Positions 1 to 9,125 of a DNA stretch of 62,247 bases are shown here, in pieces (the first letter of the stretch is position 1; every line of letters begins with the position of its first letter). Under the pieces are notes generated by a model that saw only the letters and a program-made list of their open reading frames with translations, did not search any database and was not told where the DNA came from. The position numbers and the translations under genes are program-made. The stretch lies in contig CAUJDN010000063.1 of the NCBI GenBank assembly GCA_963169195.1, positions 1-62,247 on the forward strand. Reading direction: 5' to 3'. The DNA is from Acidobacteriota bacterium. Its GTDB lineage: Bacteria > Acidobacteriota > Vicinamibacteria > Vicinamibacterales > UBA2999.

Positions 1-253
1 TCACCGTGTAGACCCCCGGCGGCACCGCCGGGAACCGGTAGTTGCCCGTCTCGGACGACACCGTCGTCTGCTGGCCGATCATCGACGGACTCGCCGCCGT
101 GACCGTGACCCCGGGCAGCACGGCGCCCTGCGCGTCCGTGACGCGGCCCTGGATCGTGCCGGTGGAACTGGCGCCGCCGCCCTGCGCCCACGCCGGGGCG
201 CGGCCTGCCAGCATCAACGCCAGCAGCGTGACCCCGATAATGGGGAGTCTCAT
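1..253 (-). CDS. Secreted carboxypeptidase-regulatory-like protein, N-terminus only (probable TonB-dependent receptor)
   Basis: The first 84 codons of a minus-strand gene run off the left edge. The product opens with a clear signal peptide (MRLPIIGVTLLALMLAG, then an AWAQG cleavage region). A carboxypeptidase-regulatory-like beta-sandwich follows, with the motifs TIQGRVTDAQGAVLPGVTV and TGNYRFPAVPPGVYTV. This arrangement is typical of the N-terminus of large outer-membrane TonB-dependent receptors in Acidobacteria, but the barrel itself lies outside the window. An AGGAGG ribosome binding site sits four bases before the ATG at 253, which fixes the start. It is divergent from the DAHP synthase gene. 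The receptor assignment is inference; the secreted domain is seen directly. Confidence 0.8.
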   Translation of the reverse strand, partial: MRLPIIGVTLLALMLAGRAPAWAQGGGASSTGTIQGRVTDAQGAVLPGVTVTAASPSMIGQQTTVSSETGNYRFPAVPPGVYTV

Positions 254-568
254 ATTGCCTCCTTCGAAGGGTGCGCCTTCCGGGGGGCGCACCGCCAGAC
301 GACACGCACGGCCCGCCGGCCGAGCGGCCGTGGGCGTGCACAAGCGCCGGCCGCCACCCCCGGGGTGAGGGCGCCGGTCACGGCCAGAGGGCTGCCGGAC
401 CCGTGCGCGCGGGCAACGAGCCCGGCCGGCATCTGTTGGCGGAGTTTGTATCGCGATGTACGCGACGTGACAATACGGCCGAGCCAGGTCGGCTTCTACA
501 GAGTTCCCGGTATCGCCGGCCCCCTGGGGCGCCGGCTCCCGCGTAAGGTAAGCTCGACAAGGCACCGA
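254..568. other. Divergent intergenic region, 315 bases
   Basis: This stretch separates the divergent receptor-like gene and the DAHP synthase gene. An open frame continues upstream of the DAHP synthase to 365, but that extension is not related to the family and spans the promoter candidate at 446-474. I see no RNA gene here. Confidence 0.5.
446..474 (+). promoter_or_regulatory. Candidate sigma-70 promoter of the DAHP synthase gene
   Basis: TTGTAT (446-451) and GACAAT (469-474) are separated by 17 bases and lie about 95 bases before the likely start codon. Both hexamers are imperfect, so this is only a plausible candidate. Confidence 0.3.
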
Positions 569-1633
569 ATGACACCGCCCATGCAGGACATCCGGATCAC
601 GGGGGTGCGCCCCCTGATTCCGCCGGCCATCCTGGCCGAGGAGCTGCCCATCACCGAGCCGGTGTCCGCGCTCGTCGCCCGCACGCGCGCGACGATCGGG
701 GCCGTCGTCGAGCAGCAGGACCCGCGCCTGGTCGCCATCGTCGGGCCGTGCTCGATTCACGACGCCGCGGCCGCCCTGGACTACGCCGCTCGGCTCAAGG
801 TGCTGGCCGATCGGTACGCGCGTGAGCTGCTGGTCGTCATGCGCTGCTACTTCGAGAAGCCGCGGACGACAGTCGGATGGAAGGGCCTCATCAACGACCC
901 CGACCTCGACGGCAGCTTTCACGTGAACCGCGGGCTGCGCCTGGCCCGAAAGCTCCTCCTCGACGTCAACAGCCTCGGGTTGCCGACGGCGTCAGAGTTC
1001 CTCGACACGCAGATTCCGCAGTACATCGACGACCTCACCTCGTGGGCGGCCATCGGCGCGCGGACGACCGAGAGCCAGGTCCACCGTGAGTTGGCCTCCG
1101 GCCTGTCCATGCCCGTCGGCTTCAAGAACAGCACGGACGGCAACGTCCAGCCCGCCATCGACGCCGTCGTGGTGGCCGCCTCCGAGCACTGGTTCCCCGG
1201 CGTCACCAAGCAGGGCGTGTCCGCGATCTTCCACACGACCGGCAATCGCACCTGCCACGTCATCCTGCGCGGGGGGTCGAAGACCGGACCCAACTACGAC
1301 GCGACACACGTGAAAGCGGTGTCGGCCCGGCTCTCGGAGCGCGGCTGCCGCTCGACGCTGATGATCGACTGCTCGCACGGCAACAGCCTGAAGGACCACC
1401 GGCGACAGCGGGATGTGGCCGCCTGCGTGGCAGAGCAGGTCGCGGGGGGATCCCGGGGCATCTTCGGCGTGATGATCGAGAGCCACCTCGTGGAAGGACG
1501 CCAGGACTACGCACCCGGTCAACCGGCGTGCTACGGCCAGAGCATCACGGACGCGTGCCTGTCGCTGGACGACACCGAGCCGCTGCTCGAGCAGCTCGCC
1601 CGGGCGCAGCGGGCGCGCGAAGCGGAACGCTGA
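569..1633 (+). CDS. aroG: 3-deoxy-7-phosphoheptulonate synthase (type I DAHP synthase)
   Basis: This enzyme condenses phosphoenolpyruvate with erythrose 4-phosphate, the first step of the shikimate pathway to aromatic amino acids, in the cytoplasm. The 354-residue product matches the AroF/AroG/AroH family over its full length. Seen motifs are GPCSIHD (about 59-65, with the metal-ligand Cys61), EKPRTTVGWKGLINDP (from about 96), GARTTESQVHRELASGL and ESHLVEG near the C-terminus. The ATG at 569 gives the family's usual length; ATG 581 is an alternative. The frame stays open upstream to 365, but those residues are not family-like. The paralog type (AroF, AroG or AroH feedback class) cannot be read from sequence alone. 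It is a housekeeping gene, apparently not part of the EPS cluster. Confidence 0.93.
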   Translation: MTPPMQDIRITGVRPLIPPAILAEELPITEPVSALVARTRATIGAVVEQQDPRLVAIVGPCSIHDAAAALDYAARLKVLADRYARELLVVMRCYFEKPRTTVGWKGLINDPDLDGSFHVNRGLRLARKLLLDVNSLGLPTASEFLDTQIPQYIDDLTSWAAIGARTTESQVHRELASGLSMPVGFKNSTDGNVQPAIDAVVVAASEHWFPGVTKQGVSAIFHTTGNRTCHVILRGGSKTGPNYDATHVKAVSARLSERGCRSTLMIDCSHGNSLKDHRRQRDVAACVAEQVAGGSRGIFGVMIESHLVEGRQDYAPGQPACYGQSITDACLSLDDTEPLLEQLARAQRAREAER

Positions 1634-1754
1634 CCCGCCTTCGCTCGCCGTCGGCCCCGCGAGCTTCGGCGGGCAAGCCCGCTTCGCCTGCCCGCACCCC
1701 GCACCCGCCGGAGGATCGTGCCGAATCCCTCGCAGTTGTGGGCAGATCTGACCC

Positions 1755-1782
1755 TTGACTCGAGCCGCTGCTGGTCGATAAT
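1755..1782 (+). promoter_or_regulatory. Probable sigma-70 promoter of the 1812 glycosyltransferase
   Basis: TTGACT (1755-1760) and GATAAT (1777-1782) are separated by 16 bases. Each matches the consensus at five of six positions. They lie 29 bases upstream of the glycosyltransferase ATG at 1812, a normal leader length. Confidence 0.6.
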
Positions 1783-1811
1783 GCTGAGGCATCGAGCAGG
1801 GCACTTCTACC

Positions 1812-3026
1812 ATGGACAGTCTGGCCGTCGGAGGCGCGTTCCTCATCCTGGCCCCGCTCACTCTCCTTGTGCTCTATCAGTGGGTGCTGGCCGTGGCGTC
1901 GTTCGCGTTCCGGCCGGCGCGGACGGCGTCCCCGCCGACACCTGAGGTCCGCTTCCTCGTCCTGATTCCCGCGCACAACGAGGAGGCCGGCATCACTGGC
2001 ACCCTCGAGAGCCTCGCCGAGGTCGACTATCCCGCCAGCCTCTACCAGGTGGTCGTCATCGCGGACCGCTGCTCGGATGGCACGGCCACGGTGGCCCGAG
2101 GGCTTGGGGCGCGCTGCTACGAGCGATCGACCGGGCAGCCTGGCAAGGGCGCCGCGCTCGCCTGGGGCATCGAGCAGGCCGGACTGGCCGGACTGGCCTT
2201 CGACGCGATCGTCGTCGTGGACGCCGACACGGTCGTGGACCCGCGACTCCTCGCCGCCTACGCCGAGGCGTTCGCCGAGGGCCATCACCTCCAGCAGGCC
2301 CACTGCTCTCTCTCGAATCCGTGGGACACGCCGTTCACACGGATCGCGGCCGCGACGAGCGCTCTTCGGAGCACCCGGTATTACGGGGGGAAGACGGCGC
2401 TGGGCCTGTCGGGGATGCTCACCGGGACCGGGATGTGCCTCGGAGTCGCGGCGCTCGGGCCCGGGGGATGGACGGCGTTTTCCGTCGGCGAGGACTGGGA
2501 GCTCTCGGCGCAGCTCCTCCTGCGGGGCGAACGCATCTACTTCAATCCGCGCGCGCGGGTCTTCGCGCGCGAGTCCCACACCCTGCAGGAGGCATCGCAC
2601 CAGCGACTGCGCTGGGCCAGCGGCCGCTACGCCGTCATGAGCGCCAGCGTCTGGGCGCTCGTGCTCGAAGGCGTCCGGCGCCGGGCGTTATGGCTCGTGG
2701 ACGCCGCCATCACCGTCATGTCGCCGAACTACTCGACGCAGGCCACATTGTCGCTGGCCGTGCTCGCCGGGCTCTGGCTGTCCGGCGCCTCGGGGAGCGT
2801 CGCCTTCTGGTGGGCCGGCGCCGTCCTCCTGGCGATCGCCGGTTACTACGTGCTGGGCGTGTTCTCCACCGCGGCTCCCCTCAAGGCCCTCAGCGGGCTG
2901 CTGCTCATTCCGGTGTTCCTGCCATGGCGTCTGGTGATCGAGGTGATGGGCCTGCTCGGGTTCGGCCGGCACGACTGGGGCCGCATGTCACGTCGCGCCG
3001 CGCGGACCCGCACCCTCGTCCCCTGA
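1812..3026 (+). CDS. Family 2 glycosyltransferase, membrane-bound
   Basis: This 404-residue protein is a processive-type GT2 enzyme that probably transfers a sugar from a nucleotide sugar at the inner membrane. An N-terminal membrane segment (about 7-30) precedes the catalytic domain. That domain carries the nucleotide-binding start LIPAHNEEAGITGTL (about 51-65), the acidic VVVDADT (about 136) and QRLRW (about 265), which matches the QxxRW motif of cellulose- and hyaluronan-synthase-like enzymes. Three C-terminal membrane segments follow (about 300-395). It has its own promoter candidate and is followed 19 bases later by a ChbG-like deacetylase gene, so the two probably act on the same glycan. 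It is similar in plan to the glycosyltransferase at 12834. The substrate cannot be inferred. Confidence 0.85.
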   Translation: MDSLAVGGAFLILAPLTLLVLYQWVLAVASFAFRPARTASPPTPEVRFLVLIPAHNEEAGITGTLESLAEVDYPASLYQVVVIADRCSDGTATVARGLGARCYERSTGQPGKGAALAWGIEQAGLAGLAFDAIVVVDADTVVDPRLLAAYAEAFAEGHHLQQAHCSLSNPWDTPFTRIAAATSALRSTRYYGGKTALGLSGMLTGTGMCLGVAALGPGGWTAFSVGEDWELSAQLLLRGERIYFNPRARVFARESHTLQEASHQRLRWASGRYAVMSASVWALVLEGVRRRALWLVDAAITVMSPNYSTQATLSLAVLAGLWLSGASGSVAFWWAGAVLLAIAGYYVLGVFSTAAPLKALSGLLLIPVFLPWRLVIEVMGLLGFGRHDWGRMSRRAARTRTLVP

Positions 3027-3045
3027 CCACGGGCATGCGGCGGAG

Positions 3046-3852
3046 GTGCAGGCCGCGCGGCTGGAGCCGCGCCACGTGAAGGTCATCGTCAACGCCGACG
3101 ACCTCGGGATCAGCACCGTCGTCAACGATCGCATCTTCGACCTGCTGGCACGCGGGCACGTGACGTCCGCGACCGTCCTCGCCAACGGGCCCGCGGTGGA
3201 CGACGCGGCGCGCCGCCTCCCGCGGCACGCCGGAGCGTCCTTCGGCGTTCACCTCAATCTCACGGAATTCGCGCCGCTGACGCCGAGCGATCAGCGCGCG
3301 GCCCTGCAGCCCCTGCTCGACGACAGGGGATGCTTCGCCGGCGAGTCGCGCCTCCAATCGACGCCGCTCGACGCGGCCACTCGACGCGCGTGCTTCATCG
3401 AGTGGTGCCTGCAGATCAGGCGCGTGCGATCGCTGGGCATCGAGGTCAGCCACCTGGACTCGCACAACCACGTCCACACCATGCCGGCGCTCTTTCCCGT
3501 CCTCAAGCGCGTGCAGCGCGAGTTCGGCGTCCGGAGAGTCAGGGGAACCTGGAACCTGTACCCGACGGACCGTCCGGCGGCGCGCCTGCTCCTGTTGAAG
3601 AAGCGGGTCTGGTCGGCGGCGCTGCGCCGCTGTTACCGGACCGCCACGACCGATGTATTCACGTCGTTTGCCGTGTTCCATGACCGGGTGTCGGGCGTCG
3701 ACCCCGGCGGGCTGCCCGCGTGTGCCTCCATCGAGCTCATGGTGCATCCGGGAGCGGCGGCCTTCGAGACCGAAACGCAGCTGCTGGAAGGGCGCTGGCG
3801 CGAGGCGCTGCGCACCCGAATCGAGTTGATCACGTATCGACAGCTCGGCTGA
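3046..3852 (+). CDS. ChbG/HpnK (YdjC-like) carbohydrate deacetylase
   Basis: This family removes N-acetyl groups from small oligosaccharides or glycolipids (ChbG on chitobiose, HpnK on hopanoid N-acetylglucosamine). The product is at most 268 residues. It shows the family opening VNADDLGIS with the metal-binding acidic pair and, in the middle, HLDSHNHVHTMPAL with the metal-binding histidines. Two GTG starts are possible, 3046 and 3076; the second begins right before the conserved VIVNADD strand. No ATG is in frame. It follows the GT2 gene by 19 bases and is probably co-transcribed. It may deacetylate the sugar built by that enzyme, which is inference from position. Confidence 0.85.
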   Translation: MQAARLEPRHVKVIVNADDLGISTVVNDRIFDLLARGHVTSATVLANGPAVDDAARRLPRHAGASFGVHLNLTEFAPLTPSDQRAALQPLLDDRGCFAGESRLQSTPLDAATRRACFIEWCLQIRRVRSLGIEVSHLDSHNHVHTMPALFPVLKRVQREFGVRRVRGTWNLYPTDRPAARLLLLKKRVWSAALRRCYRTATTDVFTSFAVFHDRVSGVDPGGLPACASIELMVHPGAAAFETETQLLEGRWREALRTRIELITYRQLG

Positions 3853-3930
3853 GCCCACACGGCCACGGATTGCGCACGATCGGGAATTTTCGTGCATGCC
3901 ACGAGTGTTTGCTCCTGGCTCGCAGGTGTG

Positions 3931-3960
3931 TTGCTGTGCCTTGGTGTCGTTTGGTGTCGC
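3931..3960 (+). repeat. Ten-base-phased repeats upstream of the giant secreted protein
   Basis: Three consecutive decamers read TTGCTGTGCC, TTGGTGTCGT and TTGGTGTCGC; the last two differ at one base. They end 20 bases before a candidate extended -10 element. They could be stacked binding sites on one face of the helix. Confidence 0.55.
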
Positions 3961-3977
3961 AAATGACCGCCGGCTGG

Positions 3978-3986
3978 TGCTATCAT
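3978..3986 (+). promoter_or_regulatory. Candidate extended -10 promoter for the 4050 gene
   Basis: TGCTATCAT is an extended -10 element (TG, one base, TATCAT). It lies about 64 bases before the GTG start at 4050. No convincing -35 box is seen, which is tolerated by extended -10 promoters. A similar GGTGCTA-plus-T element lies upstream of the EPS operon (35520-35528, minus strand). Confidence 0.4.
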
Positions 3987-4049
3987 TCTGGCGGTTCCAG
4001 GCCTGCTGCCCTTTCATCGACTCAACCGACCAAGACGGAGATATCAGCC

Positions 4050-7000
4050 GTGAACTTCAAGCGGTCCGCTCGACTTTTCCTCGGACTCGGCGGCGTTGTC
4101 GTCGCGCTTTCTGTCGCCGCGCCTTCCGCTCAGGATGGTGGCGCCCTCGTGCCGGCCCCGGCCACCAGCGGCCCGGCCGTCCTCGACGCGCCCGCAATCC
4201 TGGGCGGCGACACGGTGCCGGACATCCTGCTCAGCGGCGACGGCAGCGTGCCGGTACGCATCCTGAGCGGCGCGAACCAGGCCGAACTCGGAGCGGGCAA
4301 TCCCTTCCCGGGATTTGGCGGCGGCGCGCGGACGGCGGCCGGTGATCTCAACGGCGACGGCGTGGCCGACATCGTCACCGGCATGGGACCGGGCGGCAGC
4401 CTCGTCCAGCTGTTCGACGGGGTCACGATCGCGCCGCTCGGCGCGGGCTATCCCTTCGGCCCGGGCTTCGGCGGCGGCGTCTTCGTGGCCGTCGGCGACC
4501 TGAACGGCGACAACCGCAACGACATCTTCGTCAGCCAGGGACCGGGCGGCGGCACGGTGCGGGTCTTCAACGGGATCGACTACAGCGTGCTTGCGAACCT
4601 CACGCCGTTCGGCGCGGGGTACGGCGGCGGCGTCACGCTGGCCGCTGGTGACGTCAACGGCGATGGACGGCCCGACATCATCGCGGGCCAGATGAGCGGC
4701 GGGCTGGCCACCGCCATCGACGGCGCGACGCTCGGCACGATCGTCACCGGTGCGCCCTTCGGCGGCGGCTTCGCCGGCGGCGTGAACGTCGCGGCCGGCG
4801 ACGTCAACGGCGACGGGCGGGCCGATGTCATCCTGGCGCCGGGCTCGGGCCCCGGCCCGGTGGTCGTGTACGACCTCGGCTCACTGGCCCAGATTACGAA
4901 CTTCTTCCCGTACGGAGGGGGGTTCTCAGCAGGCATCCGGGTCGCCGCCGCCGACATCACCGGCGACGGGATGGCCGAGATCCTCACGGGCCCCGGGGTC
5001 GGAGGCGGCACCGCGGTGCAGATCGTCCGCGGCGGAACCTTCACCCTGCTCACCACCGTCACGGCCTACCCCGCCGGTTACCAGGGCGGTGTCCTCGTGA
5101 GCGCCACGGCCGTCTCCGGGTTGCGTTTCGCGAGCGCGAACAACGCCACGTTCACGGTCGGCCAGGCCGGATCGTTCACGGTGCAGACAGCGGGACTGCC
5201 TCCGGCCACGTCGATCACCCAGTCGGGGAGCCTGCCGGCGGGTGTCACCTTCACCGACAACGGCAACGGCACGGCCACGCTGGCGGGGACACCCGCGGCC
5301 CCCGGTGGCTCGTTCCCGCTCACCTTCACCGCGAGCAACGGCGTCACGCCTCCGGTCGCGCAGAACTTCACGCTCACCGTGCAACAGGCACCCTCGATCA
5401 CCAGCGCGGCCGCCACCACGTTCAGCCTCGGTGCGGCCGGCAGCTTCACGGTCACGACGGCCGCCTTCCCGGCGGCAACCGTGTCGATGACCGGCGCGCT
5501 GCCTGCGGGCGTCACCTTCACACCCGGCTCCAACGGCACGGCCACGCTGGCTGGCACGCCAGGCGAGACTGGCTCGTTCCCGCTGACGATCACGGCCGCC
5601 AACGGTGTCAGCCCCAACGCGACGCAGAACTTCGTGCTCACGGTGACCGGCCTGCCGGTGTTCACCAGCGGGGCGGCCACCACCTTCACCGTCGGCGCCG
5701 CAGGGAGTTTCCAGGTCACCACCATCGGCTCGCCCACGGCCACGCTCACCAGGACCGGCACGCTCCCGGCCGGGGTGGCCTTCGTCGACAACGGCAACGG
5801 GACGGCGACGCTGTCCGGAACACCCGCGTCGCTGACGGGCGGCTCGTATCCACTGGTCATCACGGCCACGAACACCGTCGGGTCGACGAACCAGAACTTC
5901 ACCCTCACGGTCAACCAGCCGCCGGTCATCACCAGCGCGGCCGGCGTCACGTTCCAGACGACCGTCGCCGGCAGCTTCACGGTGACGACAACGGGGTTCC
6001 CGACCGCGACGGTGTCGAGCACCGGTTCCCTGCCGTCTGGCGTGAGCTTCACGCCCAACCCGAATGGCACGGCGACGCTGGCCGGCACGCCGGCCGCGGG
6101 CACGCAGGGCAGCTACCCGCTGACCCTCTCGGCCACCAACGGCGCCGGCGCGCCGGCGACGCAGAACTTCGTGCTCACGGTTTCGGCGTGCGCCGGGAGC
6201 ATGACGCCCGCCGGGCCCGCTCTGGCCACGGGATCGGTCGGCACACCCTACGCACAAGCCTTCGTGGCCACGGCGCCCGGCAGCAGCGGTTTCTCCTACG
6301 CCGTGACGAGCGGCGCGCTGCCTGGCGGCCTCACGCTCTCGGCGGGAGGCTCGCTCTCCGGCACGCCGAACCAGTCGGGCAACTTCGCCTTCACGATCAC
6401 GGCGACCCCCACGGCGGGCTGTACGGTGGCCGCGTCCTACACGTTGACCATCACGCCGAACGCCGTTGACGAATCGTTCCTCGGCGGCGTGGGCAACACG
6501 CAGTACAGCGTGGGCGCCGGCACGCCCCCCACGCCGGCGGTCGTGGTCGCCGGCAGCGTGCTCAGCAACGACCTCGGCACCGGCCTCATCGCCAGCCCGG
6601 CGAGCATCGCCTCGACCAACGGCGGCCAGGTGACGATGAACGCCAGCGGCACGTTCCTCTACACACCCGCGGCAGGCTTCGCGGGCCCGTCCGACACGTT
6701 CACCTACACGGCAACCGACTCGAACGGCCTCACCGACACGGCCGTGGTGACGATCAACCTGGTCGGCCTGGTCTGGTACGTCGACGATGTCGTGTCGGCG
6801 GGAGATGGCCGATCCAACTCGCCGTTCAACTCGCTCGCCGCAGCCGTGACCGCCGCGACGACGGGCCAGAACATCTACGTCCACGAGGGCACCTACACCG
6901 GGGCCGTCACGCTGGGCGGTGAGGTGGTTCGGGGCGCGGGCCTGGCCTTCACCATCGGGAGCCTCTCGCTGCCGGCCGGCACGAATCCGGTGCTCAACGA

Positions 7001-9068
7001 GACGCTGACCCTGACCAACGGCTCGGCGGTCCACGGCCTGACGGTCCATGGCAACGCGAGCCCCGCCATCGCGGCTGGCGGCGCGCTGACGACAACGGCC
7101 ACGCTCAACGCCGTGTCGATCTCGGGCGGCGCGAGCGGCCTCACGCTCACCGGCGTGCCCGGCACGATCACCGTCACCGGCGGCACCTTCACCGGCGTCA
7201 CGGCCGGCGCCGAAGTCCTGATCACGGGCGGAACGGGAGCCGCCGCCATCGGCGCCGCCATCACGAACACGGGCGGCCGCGCGATCGACGTGCAGAGTCG
7301 CACCGCGGGCACCGTGACCTTCTCGGGGGCGATTGCGGACACCGGCGGCACCGGGACCGGGATCTACCTGAACAACAACACCGGCGCGACCATCGCGTTC
7401 ACCGGCGGAATGGCCCTGTCCACCGGGGCCAACGCCGCCTTCACGGCGACGGGCGGCGGCACGGTGACGGCCACGCAGGACAACACCACCATCCTCAATA
7501 CGCTGGCCACCACCACCGGCACGGCGCTCCGCGTGGAGCAGACGCGCATCGGCACGGCCGGCCTGACGTTCCGCAGCATCAACGCCGGGCTCAACGCCGC
7601 CTTCAGCGCAGGCAACGCCGTCGTCCTCGATACGACCTGCCTGCCGACGAACGACTGCGCGGCTGCAGGGAACGGCAGCTTCGCGGTGGTGGGCAACGGT
7701 CCTCCGGTGCCGCCGAGCATCGATCCCACCGGGGGCCGGATTCAGTTCAAGGGCTCCGATGTCGTGGGCGCCGACAACGGGTCCACGACCTCGGGCATCG
7801 GGATCTATCTCAACGCGACGAAGAACCCGACCCTGCAGTGGGTACACCTGCGCCGATTCAGCAACTCCGCGATCGCCGGGCGGAACGTGGCGGGCTTCCT
7901 GATCGAGAACAGCCTCATCGACAGCGCCGGCGACACGGCCGGCGTCAACGAAGGCCCCGTCGTGTTCGGGCTGCCGAATCCGGGCGGTGTCAACGGCCTG
8001 GTCGGCGCCGGTACCATCCGCGACACCGTCATCAACGAGGGCATCGAGGACAACGCCTCGTTCTTCAACCAGTCGGGCACGATGTCGCTCACCATCGAGC
8101 GCAGCGTCTCGGCCGCCGCGGGTGCCTGTCTGGTGGGCACGCAGAACCTGCCCCTCAGCCCCGGACGCGACGGCCTCGTGGTGCGCACCGAGGGCACGGC
8201 CAGCGCCTCGGTCACGGTGAACCGGTGCCGCTTCCGGAACGACAACCGGTACTTCCTGTTCGCCCATGCGCTGGACGACTCCGCCCTGACGCTGCTGGTC
8301 ACCGGGTCGCCCACCGACGCCACGATGAAGACCGAGTTCGCGCGCGGCTCATCGGGCCAGGGTCTGCAGGGGGTGCGCGTGATCAACGGTGACAACGCCG
8401 ACGCCATCGCCACCATCGAGCACTCCACCTTCACGGGACTCCCGGGTTCCGGCATCTACGTCGGACAGGAGGCGGATGCCACCAGCACCTCGCTCCTGTC
8501 GGCGACGATCCGTCGCACGGCCTTCCCGTCCCTGTCTCCGGCACCGCCGGCGACGACGGCTCCGCGCATCCATGCCCAGCTGCGCGGCGTGGCGGCCCCG
8601 ACGGTGCTGGTGCTCGACGAGAACGGCGGTGGCGTCACCGAACTGACCCACGTGAACCAGTACGGACTCGACCCCGGCATCCTCATCGAGACGTCGGAGG
8701 CCGGCAGCACGCCGCTGGTCGACATCACACTCGACGAGAATCACGTGGACATGCAGGAGAGCAATCCCCCGACGGTGCCGGCGAGGGGGCCGATCGGCCT
8801 CCACGTGCGGGCCACCTACGGGAGCGTCTGCGCGAGCGTCGTCAACAACGTCTCGCACTTCTTCCCGACGCTCACGGACCCCCAGGGCGGGGGCATTACG
8901 CTGGAACAGGTGGGGACGGCCACGTTCAACCTCTGGAACGGCGGGCTCGGCGGCGGCGCACAGGCCGTGCTCGACACGCTGAACCCCTCGCCAAGCGGGA
9001 CCGTGATGATCCGCACCGTGGTGGGGACGGTGAACACCGTCGCGAACGGCACGTCCTGCATCCCGTAG
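4050..9068 (+). CDS. Giant secreted FG-GAP / Ig-like / beta-helix protein
   Basis: A 1672-residue extracellular protein starts at GTG 4050, directly before a signal peptide (SARLFLGLGGVVVALSVAA). Residues about 30-350 carry FG-GAP-like repeats, each with a calcium-binding loop such as DLNGDGVADI, DVNGDGRPDI or DVNGDGRADV. Residues about 355-800 hold five putative-Ig repeats of 80-90 residues, recognisable by LPAGVTFTDNGNGTATLAGTP-type turns. A VCBS/cadherin-like domain (about 800-905, SNDLGTG and DTFTYTATDSNGLTDTA) follows. The remainder looks like a right-handed parallel beta-helix. No C-terminal anchor or sorting signal is present; the protein ends in TSCIP. It is probably an adhesin or matrix protein, or binds polysaccharide. 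The frame is open upstream to 3720 but that part overlaps the preceding gene. Confidence 0.85.
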   Translation: MNFKRSARLFLGLGGVVVALSVAAPSAQDGGALVPAPATSGPAVLDAPAILGGDTVPDILLSGDGSVPVRILSGANQAELGAGNPFPGFGGGARTAAGDLNGDGVADIVTGMGPGGSLVQLFDGVTIAPLGAGYPFGPGFGGGVFVAVGDLNGDNRNDIFVSQGPGGGTVRVFNGIDYSVLANLTPFGAGYGGGVTLAAGDVNGDGRPDIIAGQMSGGLATAIDGATLGTIVTGAPFGGGFAGGVNVAAGDVNGDGRADVILAPGSGPGPVVVYDLGSLAQITNFFPYGGGFSAGIRVAAADITGDGMAEILTGPGVGGGTAVQIVRGGTFTLLTTVTAYPAGYQGGVLVSATAVSGLRFASANNATFTVGQAGSFTVQTAGLPPATSITQSGSLPAGVTFTDNGNGTATLAGTPAAPGGSFPLTFTASNGVTPPVAQNFTLTVQQAPSITSAAATTFSLGAAGSFTVTTAAFPAATVSMTGALPAGVTFTPGSNGTATLAGTPGETGSFPLTITAANGVSPNATQNFVLTVTGLPVFTSGAATTFTVGAAGSFQVTTIGSPTATLTRTGTLPAGVAFVDNGNGTATLSGTPASLTGGSYPLVITATNTVGSTNQNFTLTVNQPPVITSAAGVTFQTTVAGSFTVTTTGFPTATVSSTGSLPSGVSFTPNPNGTATLAGTPAAGTQGSYPLTLSATNGAGAPATQNFVLTVSACAGSMTPAGPALATGSVGTPYAQAFVATAPGSSGFSYAVTSGALPGGLTLSAGGSLSGTPNQSGNFAFTITATPTAGCTVAASYTLTITPNAVDESFLGGVGNTQYSVGAGTPPTPAVVVAGSVLSNDLGTGLIASPASIASTNGGQVTMNASGTFLYTPAAGFAGPSDTFTYTATDSNGLTDTAVVTINLVGLVWYVDDVVSAGDGRSNSPFNSLAAAVTAATTGQNIYVHEGTYTGAVTLGGEVVRGAGLAFTIGSLSLPAGTNPVLNETLTLTNGSAVHGLTVHGNASPAIAAGGALTTTATLNAVSISGGASGLTLTGVPGTITVTGGTFTGVTAGAEVLITGGTGAAAIGAAITNTGGRAIDVQSRTAGTVTFSGAIADTGGTGTGIYLNNNTGATIAFTGGMALSTGANAAFTATGGGTVTATQDNTTILNTLATTTGTALRVEQTRIGTAGLTFRSINAGLNAAFSAGNAVVLDTTCLPTNDCAAAGNGSFAVVGNGPPVPPSIDPTGGRIQFKGSDVVGADNGSTTSGIGIYLNATKNPTLQWVHLRRFSNSAIAGRNVAGFLIENSLIDSAGDTAGVNEGPVVFGLPNPGGVNGLVGAGTIRDTVINEGIEDNASFFNQSGTMSLTIERSVSAAAGACLVGTQNLPLSPGRDGLVVRTEGTASASVTVNRCRFRNDNRYFLFAHALDDSALTLLVTGSPTDATMKTEFARGSSGQGLQGVRVINGDNADAIATIEHSTFTGLPGSGIYVGQEADATSTSLLSATIRRTAFPSLSPAPPATTAPRIHAQLRGVAAPTVLVLDENGGGVTELTHVNQYGLDPGILIETSEAGSTPLVDITLDENHVDMQESNPPTVPARGPIGLHVRATYGSVCASVVNNVSHFFPTLTDPQGGGITLEQVGTATFNLWNGGLGGGAQAVLDTLNPSPSGTVMIRTVVGTVNTVANGTSCIP

Positions 9069-9096
9069 GCAACGCGACGGGATCGGACCATCGGGA

Positions 9097-9125
9097 GCTG
9101 AAGGCCGCGTGAGCCGGCCTTCAGC
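9097..9125. terminator. Bidirectional hairpin terminator between convergent genes
   Basis: An 11-base perfect stem (GCTGAAGGCCG pairing with CGGCCTTCAGC, 9097-9107 with 9115-9125) has a 7-base loop. It sits between the stop of the plus-strand giant gene and the stop of the minus-strand deacetylase, overlapping the latter's last codons. No long U tract follows on either strand. Confidence 0.65.

Noticed and set aside
3874..3895. Hairpin terminator after the ChbG-like gene (GCACGA and TCGTGC)
   Set aside because: The stem is only six bases with a long loop and no U tract.
4926..8267. 1113-codon open frame on the minus strand
   Set aside because: It is antisense to the giant secreted protein, and its repeats are only the mirror of the Ig-like repeats.
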